The notes: generated by a model from the letters alone, not told the origin. A stretch of DNA of 36,614 nucleotides from Sanguibacter inulinus (GCF_013415325.1 NZ_JACBYE010000045.1:1-36614), one strand, 5' to 3'. Counted from the stretch's first letter, positions 25,100 to 32,281 are shown. Program-made: numbers and translations.

Positions 25100-26158
25100 T
25101 CAGGGGTTGACTGTCACCTTGATCGCCGTGCCGCTGCGCACCAGGTCGAGGGCGCTGAGTGCGTCCTCGAGGGGGATGCGGTGGGTGATGAGATCGGCGA
25201 CAGGTACCTGCCCTGTCGAGATGTACTCGAGCGCCCGCTTGTTGTGCTCGGGCGCAGAACCGTTCGCCCCGTGGATGTGCAGCTGGCGGTAGTGGACGAC
25301 GTTCGAGTCGCAGCCGATCACAGGGTCGGTCTTCGGGAGTCCTCCGAAGAACGAGATGCGACCGTTGCGCGCGGCCATCGCGATGGCCTGCTCCTGGGCG
25401 ACCTTCGCGGCCGTCGCGGTGATGACGACATCGGCTCCACGGCCACCGGTCAGCTCCATGACTCGTGCGACGACGTCGACCTCTGACCCGTCGATGACCT
25501 CGTCCGGGCGTGCGAAGGCCGCAGACATCGCGAGCCTGTCGGCGTTGACGTCGACGAGGTACACGGGTCCGCAGCCGTGGACGCCGCGCGCCACGCGGAT
25601 GTGCATGCACCCGATCGGGCCGGCACCGAAGACGACCACGACGTCACCCTTCTCGATGCCGAGCTGCTCCTGGGCGTTGATCGCGCAGGCGAGCGGCTCC
25701 GCAGCCGAGGCCTCGTCGAGGGTGACGCCGTCGGGCACGCGGTTGAGGCCGTCGACCTTGAGGACCTGGCGGGGGACGACCATGTACTCGGCGAACCCGC
25801 CCTCGTACTGGTAGCCCATCGAGGTCTGGTTCTCGCAGACCGCCATCCATCCCTTGCGGCACTCGTAGCAGTCCCCGCACGGCACGGCGGCGATGACCTG
25901 GACGCGGTCACCGATCTCCCAGTGCTGGTCGAAGGTCGCCTCGACCGCTGAACCGACCTCGACGACCTCGCCGGCGATCTCGTGGCCGATCGTGCGGGGA
26001 GGGGTGAGGTTCTGGTGGCCGTTGTGGAAGATCTTGACGTCCGTGCCGCAGGTCGAGCAGCTGCGGACCCGGATCTTGACCTCGTCCGGTCCGCACTCAG
26101 GCTCGGGCCGCTCCTCCAGGCGTACATCTTCGGGCGCATAGAAACGTAGAGCCTTCAT
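25100..26158 (-). CDS. Zinc-dependent medium-chain dehydrogenase, polyol or polyol-phosphate type
   Basis: The 352-residue enzyme is a medium-chain (GroES-like) dehydrogenase. Catalytic zinc ligands are Cys37 in CSTCGTD and His59-Glu60 in GHE; structural zinc cysteines are at 94, 97, 100 and 108 (CGDCYECRKGWMAVC). The NAD-binding motif is VFGAGPIGCMHIRVA. The family includes sorbitol, galactitol-phosphate and threonine dehydrogenases. Its neighbours, a mannitol-type PTS and a DeoR regulator, suggest that it oxidises the phosphorylated polyol taken up by the PTS; the exact substrate cannot be read from sequence. AGGAGG lies 5 nt before the ATG. No MtlD of the usual mannitol-1-phosphate dehydrogenase family is present here. 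Confidence 0.88.
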   Translation of the reverse strand: MKALRFYAPEDVRLEERPEPECGPDEVKIRVRSCSTCGTDVKIFHNGHQNLTPPRTIGHEIAGEVVEVGSAVEATFDQHWEIGDRVQVIAAVPCGDCYECRKGWMAVCENQTSMGYQYEGGFAEYMVVPRQVLKVDGLNRVPDGVTLDEASAAEPLACAINAQEQLGIEKGDVVVVFGAGPIGCMHIRVARGVHGCGPVYLVDVNADRLAMSAAFARPDEVIDGSEVDVVARVMELTGGRGADVVITATAAKVAQEQAIAMAARNGRISFFGGLPKTDPVIGCDSNVVHYRQLHIHGANGSAPEHNKRALEYISTGQVPVADLITHRIPLEDALSALDLVRSGTAIKVTVNP

Positions 26159-26184
26159 CGGTCCTCCTCGTGGCGGGTGGGTGC

Positions 26185-26200
26185 CGACCTCCGAAGGTCG
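26185..26200. promoter_or_regulatory. Candidate operator 1 in the divergent mtl-type intergenic region
   Basis: CGACCTCCGAAGGTCG has 6-bp inverted arms around a 4-bp centre. The first ten bases recur at 26235-26244, exactly 50 bp away. It lies just downstream of the predicted dehydrogenase -10 element, where a repressor could block transcription. Confidence 0.5.
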
Positions 26201-26208
26201 ACTTCTGC

Positions 26209-26214
26209 ATCATA
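26209..26214 (-). promoter_or_regulatory. -10 element for the dehydrogenase-deoR operon
   Basis: The minus strand reads TATGAT, close to the ideal TATAAT. It would give a leader of about 45 nt. The -35 region falls on the second candidate operator. Confidence 0.55.
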
Positions 26215-26234
26215 ACCACAAGATCGGACATGTA

Positions 26235-26248
26235 CGACCTCCGAGGTA
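26235..26248. promoter_or_regulatory. Candidate operator 2 in the divergent mtl-type intergenic region
   Basis: CGACCTCCGAGGTA shares CGACCTCCGA with the site at 26185 and contains ACCTC-C-GAGGT as an inverted repeat. It overlaps the predicted -35 of the dehydrogenase promoter and lies next to TTGGCA (26250-26255), a possible -35 for the PTS gene. Confidence 0.5.
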
Positions 26249-26249
26249 G

Positions 26250-26281
26250 TTGGCATCGGTACCGTTTGTCGGCTTTACTGT
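26250..26281 (+). promoter_or_regulatory. Possible promoter of the PTS permease gene
   Basis: TTGGCA (26250-26255) and TTTACT (26274-26279) are spaced 18 bp. The region is less GC-rich than its surroundings. A start near 26287 would leave about 65 nt before the ATG. TACTGT at 26276 is an alternative -10 at a longer spacing. Confidence 0.4.
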
Positions 26282-26353
26282 GGGGAGTCGTGCTCGACCG
26301 TTGTCGCTGCCCAGGCAGCCACGTGCGGCGGCCACCCGTCTCAAGGAGGAGAT

Positions 26354-28435
26354 ATGCCCGAAGACCTCGACCTGCGCCCGGCCAGGGGAGGAGTGAGGGT
26401 CACCGTGCAGAAGCTCGGGACCGCGCTCTCGACGATGGTGCTGCCCAACATCGGTGCCTTCATCGCCTGGGGACTCATCACCGCCCTCTTCATCGAGACA
26501 GGGTGGGTGACGCTCGTCGGTGACGCCCTCGGCTACGACGGCAGCTACGGCCTCGTCGAGCACATCGGCGGGTGGGGAGCAGGGGCGGAGGGCACAGGGA
26601 TCGTCGGACCGATGATCAGCTATCTGCTGCCGATCCTCATCGGCTACGCGGGTGGCCGGATGGTCTACGACGACACGGTCCGCGGCGGCGTCGTCGGAGC
26701 CATCGCGACGATCGGTGCGGTCACCGGCGCCGACGTACCGATGTTCCTCGGTGCGATGGTCATGGGGCCGCTCGGCGGCTGGACGATGAAGCGCCTCGAC
26801 CTGCTCTGGCAGGACAAGATCCGGCCCGGTTTCGAGATGCTCGTCAACAACTTCGCCGCAGGCATCTGGGGCATGGTGCTCGCCATCGTCGGCTACGTGG
26901 TCGCAGGACCGTTCGTCGAGGCCTTCTCCACGGCTGCCGAGAAGGTCGTCGACTTCCTGGTCGAGAACAGCCTCCTGCCGCTCACCTCGGTCTTCGTCGA
27001 GCCGGCCAAGGTGCTGTTCCTCAACAACGCGATCAACCACGGGGTCTTCACCCCGCTCGGCACGGCTGAGGCGACCCGCGACGGTGAGTCGATCCTGTTC
27101 CTCATCGAGGCGAACCCGGGACCGGGGCTGGGGCTGCTCCTCGCCTTCGCGGTCTTCGGCTCTGGTGTCGCGCGCGCCTCCGCGCCCGGCGCCGCGATCA
27201 TCTCCTTCGTCGGGGGGATCCACGAGATCTACTTCCCGTACGTCCTCATGAAGCCGAGGCTCATCCTGGCTGTCGTCGCCGGCGGCATGGCAGGCGTCGC
27301 CACCAACCTGGTCTTCGGCTCAGGCTTGCGCGCCCCGGCTGCCCCAGGCTCGATCATCGCGGTGCTCATCCAGTCACCCGTGGGCAGCCTGGTCGGGGTC
27401 ATCGCGTCCGTGGTCGCCGCAACGGGTGTGACCTTCGCCGTGGCGGCGGTGCTGCTCAAGCTCGACAGGTCAGGTTCTGACGACCTCGCTGCCGCCACCG
27501 CAGACATGGAGTCGAGGAAGGGCCGCTCGTCAGTCGCCTCTGCTGTGCTCGGACGTGCCCCGGCCACGACTACGGGCACCGGTCAGATCCGGAGCATCGT
27601 CTTCGCCTGCGATGCCGGGATGGGGTCTTCGGCGATGGGTGCCTCGGTGCTGCGCAAGAAGGTCCGGGAGGCGGGCTTCGACTCGGTCACGGTCGTCAAC
27701 AAGGCGATCTCGAGCCTCACCGACACCGTCGACCTGGTCGTCACGCACCAAGACCTCACCGAGCGCGCGATGCAGCGCACCCCGAGCGCGATCCACGTGT
27801 CCGTGGACAGCTTCATGGCGAGCCCGCGGTACGACGACGTCGTCCAGATGCTCCGGCAGGGGGCGGCCGGTGCAGGCTCCCCGGCGCCGGCGCCCGCGCC
27901 CGCCCCGGCACCGTCGACCGGGACCACCGACGAGGCCGGTCCGAGCGCCGGACGTGACGGGAACCGACAGGCCGACGACACCTCCAGGGTCTCCGCCCCG
28001 GCCGTGCTCGCCCTCGACTCGATCGTCCTGGAGGGCCGGGCGGCCACCCGGGACGCGGCGATCGAGGAAGCAGGACAGCTGCTGGTCGCCGAAGGTGCTG
28101 TGCCAGACGCCTACGTGCTCGCGATGCACGACCGGGAGCGCTCTGTGTCGACCTACATGGGCAACGGCCTCGCGATCCCGCACGGGACAGACGAGGCGAA
28201 GAGACTTGTGCTCCGCACGGCGATCTCCTACGTGAGGTACCCCTCCACCGTGGCGTGGGACGGCGAAAGACGTGCCGAGTTCGTCGTCGCTGTCGCCGGG
28301 ACGGGGGACGACCACCTCAGGGTGCTGTCGAGGCTGGCCAAGATCTTCGTGGACCCCGAGCAGGTGGAACAGCTGCGCCTGGCCCAGACCCCGGAGCAGG
28401 TGCGCGCGCTGCTCGACGGCGTGAGGCCCGGCTAG
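26354..28435 (+). CDS. mtlA: PTS mannitol-type permease, EIICBA in one chain
   Basis: The 693-residue protein imports and phosphorylates a hexitol, most likely mannitol. EIIC (residues ~15-375) is polytopic and has the family segments LPNIGAFIAWGLITALFIETGW, NNFAAGIWGM and FLNNAINHGVFTPLG; the conserved GIHEIYFPYVLM supports mannitol/fructose-class EIIC. EIIB has its phosphorylated Cys419 in ACDAGMGSSAMGA. After a Pro/Ala-rich hinge (~residues 510-545) comes EIIA with His610 in AIPHG. Having all three domains in one chain is as in E. coli MtlA. AAGGAGG lies about 5 nt before the ATG. It is divergent from the dehydrogenase-deoR pair. HPr and EI are not in the window. Confidence 0.93.
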   Translation: MPEDLDLRPARGGVRVTVQKLGTALSTMVLPNIGAFIAWGLITALFIETGWVTLVGDALGYDGSYGLVEHIGGWGAGAEGTGIVGPMISYLLPILIGYAGGRMVYDDTVRGGVVGAIATIGAVTGADVPMFLGAMVMGPLGGWTMKRLDLLWQDKIRPGFEMLVNNFAAGIWGMVLAIVGYVVAGPFVEAFSTAAEKVVDFLVENSLLPLTSVFVEPAKVLFLNNAINHGVFTPLGTAEATRDGESILFLIEANPGPGLGLLLAFAVFGSGVARASAPGAAIISFVGGIHEIYFPYVLMKPRLILAVVAGGMAGVATNLVFGSGLRAPAAPGSIIAVLIQSPVGSLVGVIASVVAATGVTFAVAAVLLKLDRSGSDDLAAATADMESRKGRSSVASAVLGRAPATTTGTGQIRSIVFACDAGMGSSAMGASVLRKKVREAGFDSVTVVNKAISSLTDTVDLVVTHQDLTERAMQRTPSAIHVSVDSFMASPRYDDVVQMLRQGAAGAGSPAPAPAPAPAPSTGTTDEAGPSAGRDGNRQADDTSRVSAPAVLALDSIVLEGRAATRDAAIEEAGQLLVAEGAVPDAYVLAMHDRERSVSTYMGNGLAIPHGTDEAKRLVLRTAISYVRYPSTVAWDGERRAEFVVAVAGTGDDHLRVLSRLAKIFVDPEQVEQLRLAQTPEQVRALLDGVRPG

Positions 28436-28440
28436 AGCAG

Positions 28441-28492
28441 CAGAAGACCAGGTACCACGCGCTCGCTGAGCTGCGTGTCACCTGGTCTTCTG
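28441..28492 (+). terminator. Terminator after mtlA
   Basis: CAGAAGACCAGGT (28441-28453) pairs perfectly with ACCTGGTCTTCTG (28480-28492). After a two-base mismatch an inner stem CACGC/GCGTG continues. It starts 5 nt after the stop. It also lies downstream of the convergent ferredoxin-like gene, so it may serve both. Confidence 0.8.
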
Positions 28493-28504
28493 GTCGGCTC
28501 CAGC

Positions 28505-28522
28505 ACTGGCACTGGCACTGGC
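28505..28522. repeat. Short ACTGGC x3 repeat
   Basis: Three perfect copies of ACTGGC lie between the mtlA terminator and the end of the ferredoxin-like gene. No coding role is visible. Confidence 0.7.
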
Positions 28523-28622
28523 ACCCGCGCCGGCATCCGAGGTTGTGGGAGCCGGTGCTCGCGCCGATGCTCAGAGCTGCTCGCGCCGTCGCTCGCGCAG
28601 GCAGAGATCCGCAGAGAAGGAC

Positions 28623-28658
28623 TCAGCAGCCGCCGCGGAGCGTCAGCAGCCGCCGCGG
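28623..28658. repeat. 16-bp direct repeat duplicating the 3' end of the ferredoxin-like gene
   Basis: TCAGCAGCCGCCGCGG occurs at 28623-28638 and again at 28643-28658, offset by 20 bp. The second copy contains the stop codon (complement of TCA) and the last four residues, RGGC in part. The inner part AGCCGCCGCGGCGGCT (28647-28662) is a perfect palindrome and can form a hairpin at the gene's end. Confidence 0.85.
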
Positions 28659-28996
28659 CGGCTGAGGGTGACCTCGACGAGGCCGGCCACCGTGGGGAGG
28701 CACGAGCCGCAACCTCCGCCGGCACGGGTGAGCACCTGGACGTCGTCGAGGCTGGAGCACACGCCGGAGCAGACGACACCACGGATCTCGCCAGCGCTGA
28801 CGTTGTTGCACGAGCACACGAGGGTGTCGTCGGTGATCGCGTCGCAGGCCTCCGCGTCGAGCGGGACCACGGGGACGGCGTCTGCCGGGGTCTCGTCGAG
28901 CATGAGGCGCAAGGCGGCCAACGGGTCCAGGGTGCCCGAGGTGTCAGGGGCCACAGAGGCGTCAGCAGCGGGGTAGGTCTGTGCCTGGTTCTCCAT
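28643..28996 (-). CDS. Bacterioferritin-associated-ferredoxin-like (2Fe-2S) protein
   Basis: The 117-residue protein has a variable acidic N-terminal half and a C-terminal BFD-like [2Fe-2S] domain. The cluster cysteines follow the Bfd pattern: [12 protein letters not shown] and, about 32 residues on, [11 protein letters not shown]. Bfd passes electrons to bacterioferritin to release iron; the same domain occurs in nitrite reductases and other redox enzymes, and no bacterioferritin gene is adjacent, so the partner is unknown. Start ATG at 28996: the minus strand has GACGAT six bases before it, similar to the leaderless modules, and GGAGG only 1 nt away, too close to act normally. Three more cysteines (in VVCSGVCSS, and the terminal residue) are present. 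Confidence 0.82.
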   Translation of the reverse strand: MENQAQTYPAADASVAPDTSGTLDPLAALRLMLDETPADAVPVVPLDAEACDAITDDTLVCSCNNVSAGEIRGVVCSGVCSSLDDVQVLTRAGGGCGSCLPTVAGLVEVTLSRRGGC

Positions 28997-29121
28997 GCCT
29001 CCATCGTCCCGGACAGGGTGTCAGATCAGGTGGGACCTTAGGCCTCGCGCGCTCGCGCGAGCGGCGCGGCGGAGCGGCCCGCGCGATGGCAGACTGGTGG
29101 GATGGCAGAACGCAGGTGCAC

Positions 29122-30384
29122 ATGAGCGGCGACACCCTCCGGGTGGCGATGCTCTCTGTGCACACCTCCCCGCTCGAGCAGCCTGGCACGGGCGACGCCG
29201 GTGGCATGAACGTCTACGTCACCGAGCTGTCCCGTGCGCTCGCCGCGAGCGGCGCCGAGGTCGAGATCTTCACGCGGCGCACGTCGTCTGCGCAGCCTGC
29301 CGTCGTCGAGGTGGGCGAGGGGATCCTCGTCAGGCACATCACGGCCGGGCCCTTCGAAGGTCTCGACAAGAACGACCTCCCCGGGCAGCTCTGCTACTTC
29401 TCCGCGGGTGTCCTGCGGACCGAGGCGGCGCGCACCGAGGGCTGGTACGACGTCGTCCACTCGCACTACTGGTTGTCCGGCCAGGCAGGGATGCTCGCGG
29501 CCGACCGCTGGAACGTCCCTCTCGTGCACTCGATGCACACGATGGCCCTCGTGAAGAACGGGGCCCTCGCCCCGGGCGACCAGCCCGAGCCCTCGGGGCG
29601 CGTGATCGGCGAGGAGCAGGTCGTCGAGGTCGCCGACGCCCTCGTGGCCAACACGGCGGCAGAGGCCGAAGACCTCGTCTCGCACTACGCGGCCGACCCG
29701 ACCCGGGTGCACGTGGTCAGCCCGGGGGTCGACCTCGAGACCTTCAGCCCGCACGTCCCTGCGGGGAGCGACGGGGCGCGGCCCTCACCCGCCGCCGAGC
29801 GCGCCGCGCTCGGCCTCCCTCTCGACCGCAAGGTCGTCGTCTTCGCAGGTCGGGTCCAGCTGCTCAAGGCGCCCGACGTCCTCGTCCGGGCCCTCGGTGT
29901 CATGGCCGACCACGGCGAAGACCTGCCTCTGCTCGTCGTCCTCGGGGGAGCGAGCGGCCGGCCGACGGCTCTGCGCGAGCTCGAGGCGCTCGCCCACCAG
30001 GTGGGTGTGACCGACGACGTGCTGTTCCACCCTGCTGTCTCCAGGTCCGAGCTGGCCCGCTGGTTCCGGTGCGCCGACCTCGTCGCCGTGCCCTCGCGCA
30101 GCGAGTCCTTCGGGCTGGTCGCCGTGGAGGCCCAGGCCTGCGGGACCCCTGTCGTCGCCGCAGACGTGGGCGGGCTGCGGACTGCTGTCCAGGACGGCCG
30201 GTCCGGTGTGCTCGTGCCCGACCACGACCCGCACCTGTGGGCAGCGGTCCTGCGCGACCTCCTGCGGGACCCGGAGCGGCTCGCCGCGCTCTCGCGCGGA
30301 GCGGTCGAGGTGGCCGCAGGCTTCAGCTGGGAGACGACCGCCGAGCAGACCATCAAGGTGTACGAGCAGTCGCGCAGGGCCTGA
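29122..30384 (+). CDS. mshA: D-inositol-3-phosphate glycosyltransferase (mycothiol synthesis)
   Basis: MshA transfers N-acetylglucosamine from UDP-GlcNAc to inositol-3-phosphate, the first committed step to mycothiol. The GT-B (GT4) hallmarks are the N-terminal [57 protein letters not shown], and the C-terminal [19 protein letters not shown] with its EX7E pattern. The 420-residue length from ATG 29122 is normal. ATG 29086, with GGAG upstream, would add 12 residues and cannot be excluded. In Mycobacterium tuberculosis mshA lies near gpm1-senX3-regX3, as here. The ybjN-like gene I recall between mshA and gpm1 there is absent; only 56 nt separate the two genes. Confidence 0.94.
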   Translation: MSGDTLRVAMLSVHTSPLEQPGTGDAGGMNVYVTELSRALAASGAEVEIFTRRTSSAQPAVVEVGEGILVRHITAGPFEGLDKNDLPGQLCYFSAGVLRTEAARTEGWYDVVHSHYWLSGQAGMLAADRWNVPLVHSMHTMALVKNGALAPGDQPEPSGRVIGEEQVVEVADALVANTAAEAEDLVSHYAADPTRVHVVSPGVDLETFSPHVPAGSDGARPSPAAERAALGLPLDRKVVVFAGRVQLLKAPDVLVRALGVMADHGEDLPLLVVLGGASGRPTALRELEALAHQVGVTDDVLFHPAVSRSELARWFRCADLVAVPSRSESFGLVAVEAQACGTPVVAADVGGLRTAVQDGRSGVLVPDHDPHLWAAVLRDLLRDPERLAALSRGAVEVAAGFSWETTAEQTIKVYEQSRRA

Positions 30385-30428
30385 CGTCCACGGGCCGAAG
30401 GGCCCGAGCACCTGTCGCCGAGATGCGG

Positions 30429-30443
30429 CAGGATGGACTCATG
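30429..30443 (+). promoter_or_regulatory. Possible leaderless promoter-start module of gpmA
   Basis: CAGGAT at 30429-30434 is followed by six bases and ATG 30441. It matches the geometry of the other modules but has C in place of the first T. AGGA within it could instead serve as a ribosome site, so the reading is ambiguous. Confidence 0.4.
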
Positions 30444-31178
30444 ACATACACCCTTGTGCTGCTCCGCCACGGCGAGAGCGAGTGGAACGCGAAGAACCTG
30501 TTCACCGGCTGGGTGGACGTGAACCTGTCCGAGAAGGGCGTCGCCGAGGCCAAGCGCGGCGGCAAGATGCTCACCGACGCCGGGATCCTCCCCGACGTCG
30601 TGCACACCTCCCTGCTGCGCCGCGCGATCACGACCGCGAACCTCGCGCTCGACGCGGCCGACCGCCACTGGATCCCGGTCAAGCGCAGCTGGCGCCTCAA
30701 CGAGCGCCACTACGGTGCGCTCCAGGGCAAGGACAAGAAGCAGACGCTCGCCGAGTTCGGCGAAGAGCAGTTCATGCTGTGGCGCCGTTCCTTCGACGTC
30801 CCGCCGCCCGCGATCGAGCTCGGCTCCGAGTTCTCGCAGGACACCGACCCCCGCTACGCCGACGCCCCCGTCGTCGCGACCGAGTGCCTCAAGGACGTCC
30901 TCGAGCGCGCCCTCCCGTACTGGGACGGCGAGGTCGTGAGCGACCTCCGCGCCGGCAAGACCGTCCTGGTCGCCGCGCACGGCAACTCGCTCCGCGCGAT
31001 CGTCAAGCACCTCGACGGCATCTCGGACGAGGACATCGCCGGCCTCAACATCCCGACTGGCATCCCGCTCGTCTACGAGCTCGACGAGAACTTCGTGCCG
31101 ACCGTCAAGGGCGGCACGTACCTCGACCCCGACGCCGCAGCCGCTGCTGTCGCCGCGGTCGCCAACCAGGGTCGCTGA
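30441..31178 (+). CDS. gpmA: 2,3-bisphosphoglycerate-dependent phosphoglycerate mutase
   Basis: GpmA interconverts 3- and 2-phosphoglycerate in glycolysis. The phosphohistidine motif LRHGESEWN holds His10, followed by [15 protein letters not shown] and [17 protein letters not shown]. The second catalytic histidine lies in [16 protein letters not shown]. The 245-residue length is standard. ATG 30441 is the clear start, since the family begins [11 protein letters not shown]. Upstream mshA and downstream phoU/senX3/regX3 give the conserved actinobacterial order. Two hairpins follow the stop. Confidence 0.96.
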   Translation: MTYTLVLLRHGESEWNAKNLFTGWVDVNLSEKGVAEAKRGGKMLTDAGILPDVVHTSLLRRAITTANLALDAADRHWIPVKRSWRLNERHYGALQGKDKKQTLAEFGEEQFMLWRRSFDVPPPAIELGSEFSQDTDPRYADAPVVATECLKDVLERALPYWDGEVVSDLRAGKTVLVAAHGNSLRAIVKHLDGISDEDIAGLNIPTGIPLVYELDENFVPTVKGGTYLDPDAAAAAVAAVANQGR

Positions 31179-31196
31179 CCCTCGAGCACGCCCTCC

Positions 31197-31220
31197 GGGG
31201 CCGGTCCACGGACCGGCCCC
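31197..31220 (+). terminator. First hairpin after gpmA
   Basis: GGGGCCGGTCC and GGACCGGCCCC (11 bp each) are separated by two bases in the sequence, so the tip of the stem must open slightly to form the loop. It begins 19 nt after the stop. Confidence 0.65.
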
Positions 31221-31227
31221 GGACGCA

Positions 31228-31276
31228 CAGACAGGTGTGGGCGCCTTCCCCGCGGGAAGGCGCCCACACCTGTCTG
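31228..31276. terminator. Strong terminator after gpmA, 23-bp perfect stem
   Basis: Perfect arms of 23 bp (31228-31250 and 31254-31276) flank the loop CGC. It lies between convergent gpmA and phoU, so it may act in both directions. Confidence 0.85.
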
Positions 31277-31316
31277 CGTCGACGACCGCGCCGGGTCGTG
31301 TCCGTCAGCGCGCCGG

Positions 31317-31381
31317 TCGATCAGCACAGCTCGATCAGTGCAGCTCGGTCAGCTCACCTCGGTCAGCTCACCTCGGTGAGC
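31317..31381. repeat. 14-bp tandem repeat x4 and hairpin between gpmA and phoU
   Basis: Four units of 14 bp run from 31317 to 31372: two of the type TCGATCAG(CA/TG)CAGC and two identical copies of TCGGTCAGCTCACC. A partial fifth unit then makes the inverted repeat GCTCACC-TC-GGTGAGC (31366-31381). The array lies after the gpmA terminator and about 40 nt from the phoU stop, so the hairpin may end phoU transcription. Confidence 0.8.
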
Positions 31382-31418
31382 GCTGCCGGATGAGCGCAGC
31401 TCGACCCGAGCGCGCGGG

Positions 31419-32090
31419 TCAGGACGCCGTGGCCGGGCGTCCGCGCTCTTCGGCGAAGTCACCGGTGACGAGGTACACCACGCGGCGCGCGACCGACACA
31501 CCGTGGTCGCCGAAGCGCTCGTAGTAGCGGCCGACGAGCGTGACGTCGACGGTCTCCTGCGTGGTGCCGTCCCACGAGTCCGAGAACAGCGACTGGAACG
31601 TGTCCTGGTGCAGCTGGTCGAGCAGATCGTCGTCACGCTGGATGTTGCTCGCGACCTCGAGGTCGCGCGTGGTGAGCAGCGTCGTGGTGCGGCGGGCGAC
31701 GCGGGTCGCGGCGTCCTGCATCGCTGCGAAGGTGCCCTCGACCAGCGGCGACATCGCGTGCTGCGGGAAGCGTCCGCGGGCCACCTGGGCGATGTGCCGA
31801 GCGAGGTCGCCCATCCGCTCGAGCGACGCGCTCATGCGCAGCGCGGACACGACGACCCGCAGGTCGGTCGCGACGGGCTGCTGCTGGGCGAGGAGCAGCA
31901 CGCAGCGCTCGTCCAGGTCTCGCTCGAGCTGGTCGATCCGGCGGTCGTCGGCGATGACCGACTGCGCCAGCTGCAGGTCGGCCGTGAGGAGCGCGACCCC
32001 AGCCCTGCTGATCGCTGACTCGACCAGCCGGCTCATGTCGGCCAGGTCGTCACCGATCTGCTGGAGCTCGGCTTCGAAGATCTCACGCAT
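31419..32090 (-). CDS. phoU: Phosphate signalling regulator PhoU
   Basis: PhoU links the Pst transporter to the sensor kinase and damps phosphate-starvation signalling. The 223-residue protein shows two PhoU helical repeats: MREIFEAELQQIGDDLADMSRLVESAI and SASLERMGDLARHIAQVA in the first; NIQRDDDLLDQLHQD and VGRYYERFGDHGVSVARRV in the second. The E-R-x-G-D and E-R-F-G-D-H motifs are the metal-binding signatures. The ATG is preceded by a GAGAGG-type site. It is divergent from the sensor kinase gene, the usual arrangement in Streptomyces and Micrococcales. PHO-box-like repeats lie 65-93 nt upstream. Confidence 0.94.
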   Translation of the reverse strand: MREIFEAELQQIGDDLADMSRLVESAISRAGVALLTADLQLAQSVIADDRRIDQLERDLDERCVLLLAQQQPVATDLRVVVSALRMSASLERMGDLARHIAQVARGRFPQHAMSPLVEGTFAAMQDAATRVARRTTTLLTTRDLEVASNIQRDDDLLDQLHQDTFQSLFSDSWDGTTQETVDVTLVGRYYERFGDHGVSVARRVVYLVTGDFAEERGRPATAS

Positions 32091-32154
32091 GTCGTCCCTC
32101 TCGTGGTGTGATGGACCACGGTCCCAAGCCCAGGTGTGGCCGCGGGGTCCGACG

Positions 32155-32183
32155 GGTGAACGCGCCGGAGCCGCAAGATGAAC
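32155..32183 (-). promoter_or_regulatory. PHO-box-like direct repeats upstream of phoU
   Basis: On the minus strand GTTCATC (32183-32177) and GTTCACC (32161-32155) lie exactly 22 bp apart, two 11-bp periods, with a degenerate middle unit. GTTCACC with 4-bp spacing is the PhoP/RegX3-type repeat known from Streptomyces, and the same heptamer precedes pstS in this window. Confidence 0.6.
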
Positions 32184-32266
32184 ACTGCGTGACGCGCCGG
32201 CTCGCGAACCGCAGGATCTAGCCCTCCGTGCCGACGCGGCGCACCGAGAACCCCGCGACCTGACCG

Positions 32267-32281
32267 TACCCTGAGCACGTG
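32267..32281 (+). promoter_or_regulatory. Leaderless promoter-start module of the sensor kinase gene
   Basis: TACCCT at 32267-32272, six bases, then GTG at 32279. The geometry is identical to nadC, lysS, the small membrane protein gene and the lactonase-family gene. Confidence 0.6.

Noticed and set aside
28432-29041. Overlapping plus- and minus-strand frames around the ferredoxin-like gene
   Set aside because: Only the 117-residue minus-strand frame carries the spaced CxC and CxxC iron-sulfur motif; the others are Ala/Arg/Ser-rich shadows.
29090-29104. CAGACT-6 nt-ATG module upstream of mshA as a leaderless start
   Set aside because: The ATG at 29102 is not in frame with mshA and opens no credible gene. 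The hexamer might still be a promoter giving a 20-nt leader before ATG 29122, but support is weak.
30385-30440. Searched for a small gene between mshA and gpmA
   Set aside because: The 56-nt spacer has no open frame with a ribosome site; it only fits a promoter.
31317-31372. 14-bp repeats considered as replication iterons or an attachment site
   Set aside because: There is no replication initiator, integrase or tRNA gene nearby, and the surrounding gene order is chromosomal and conserved.
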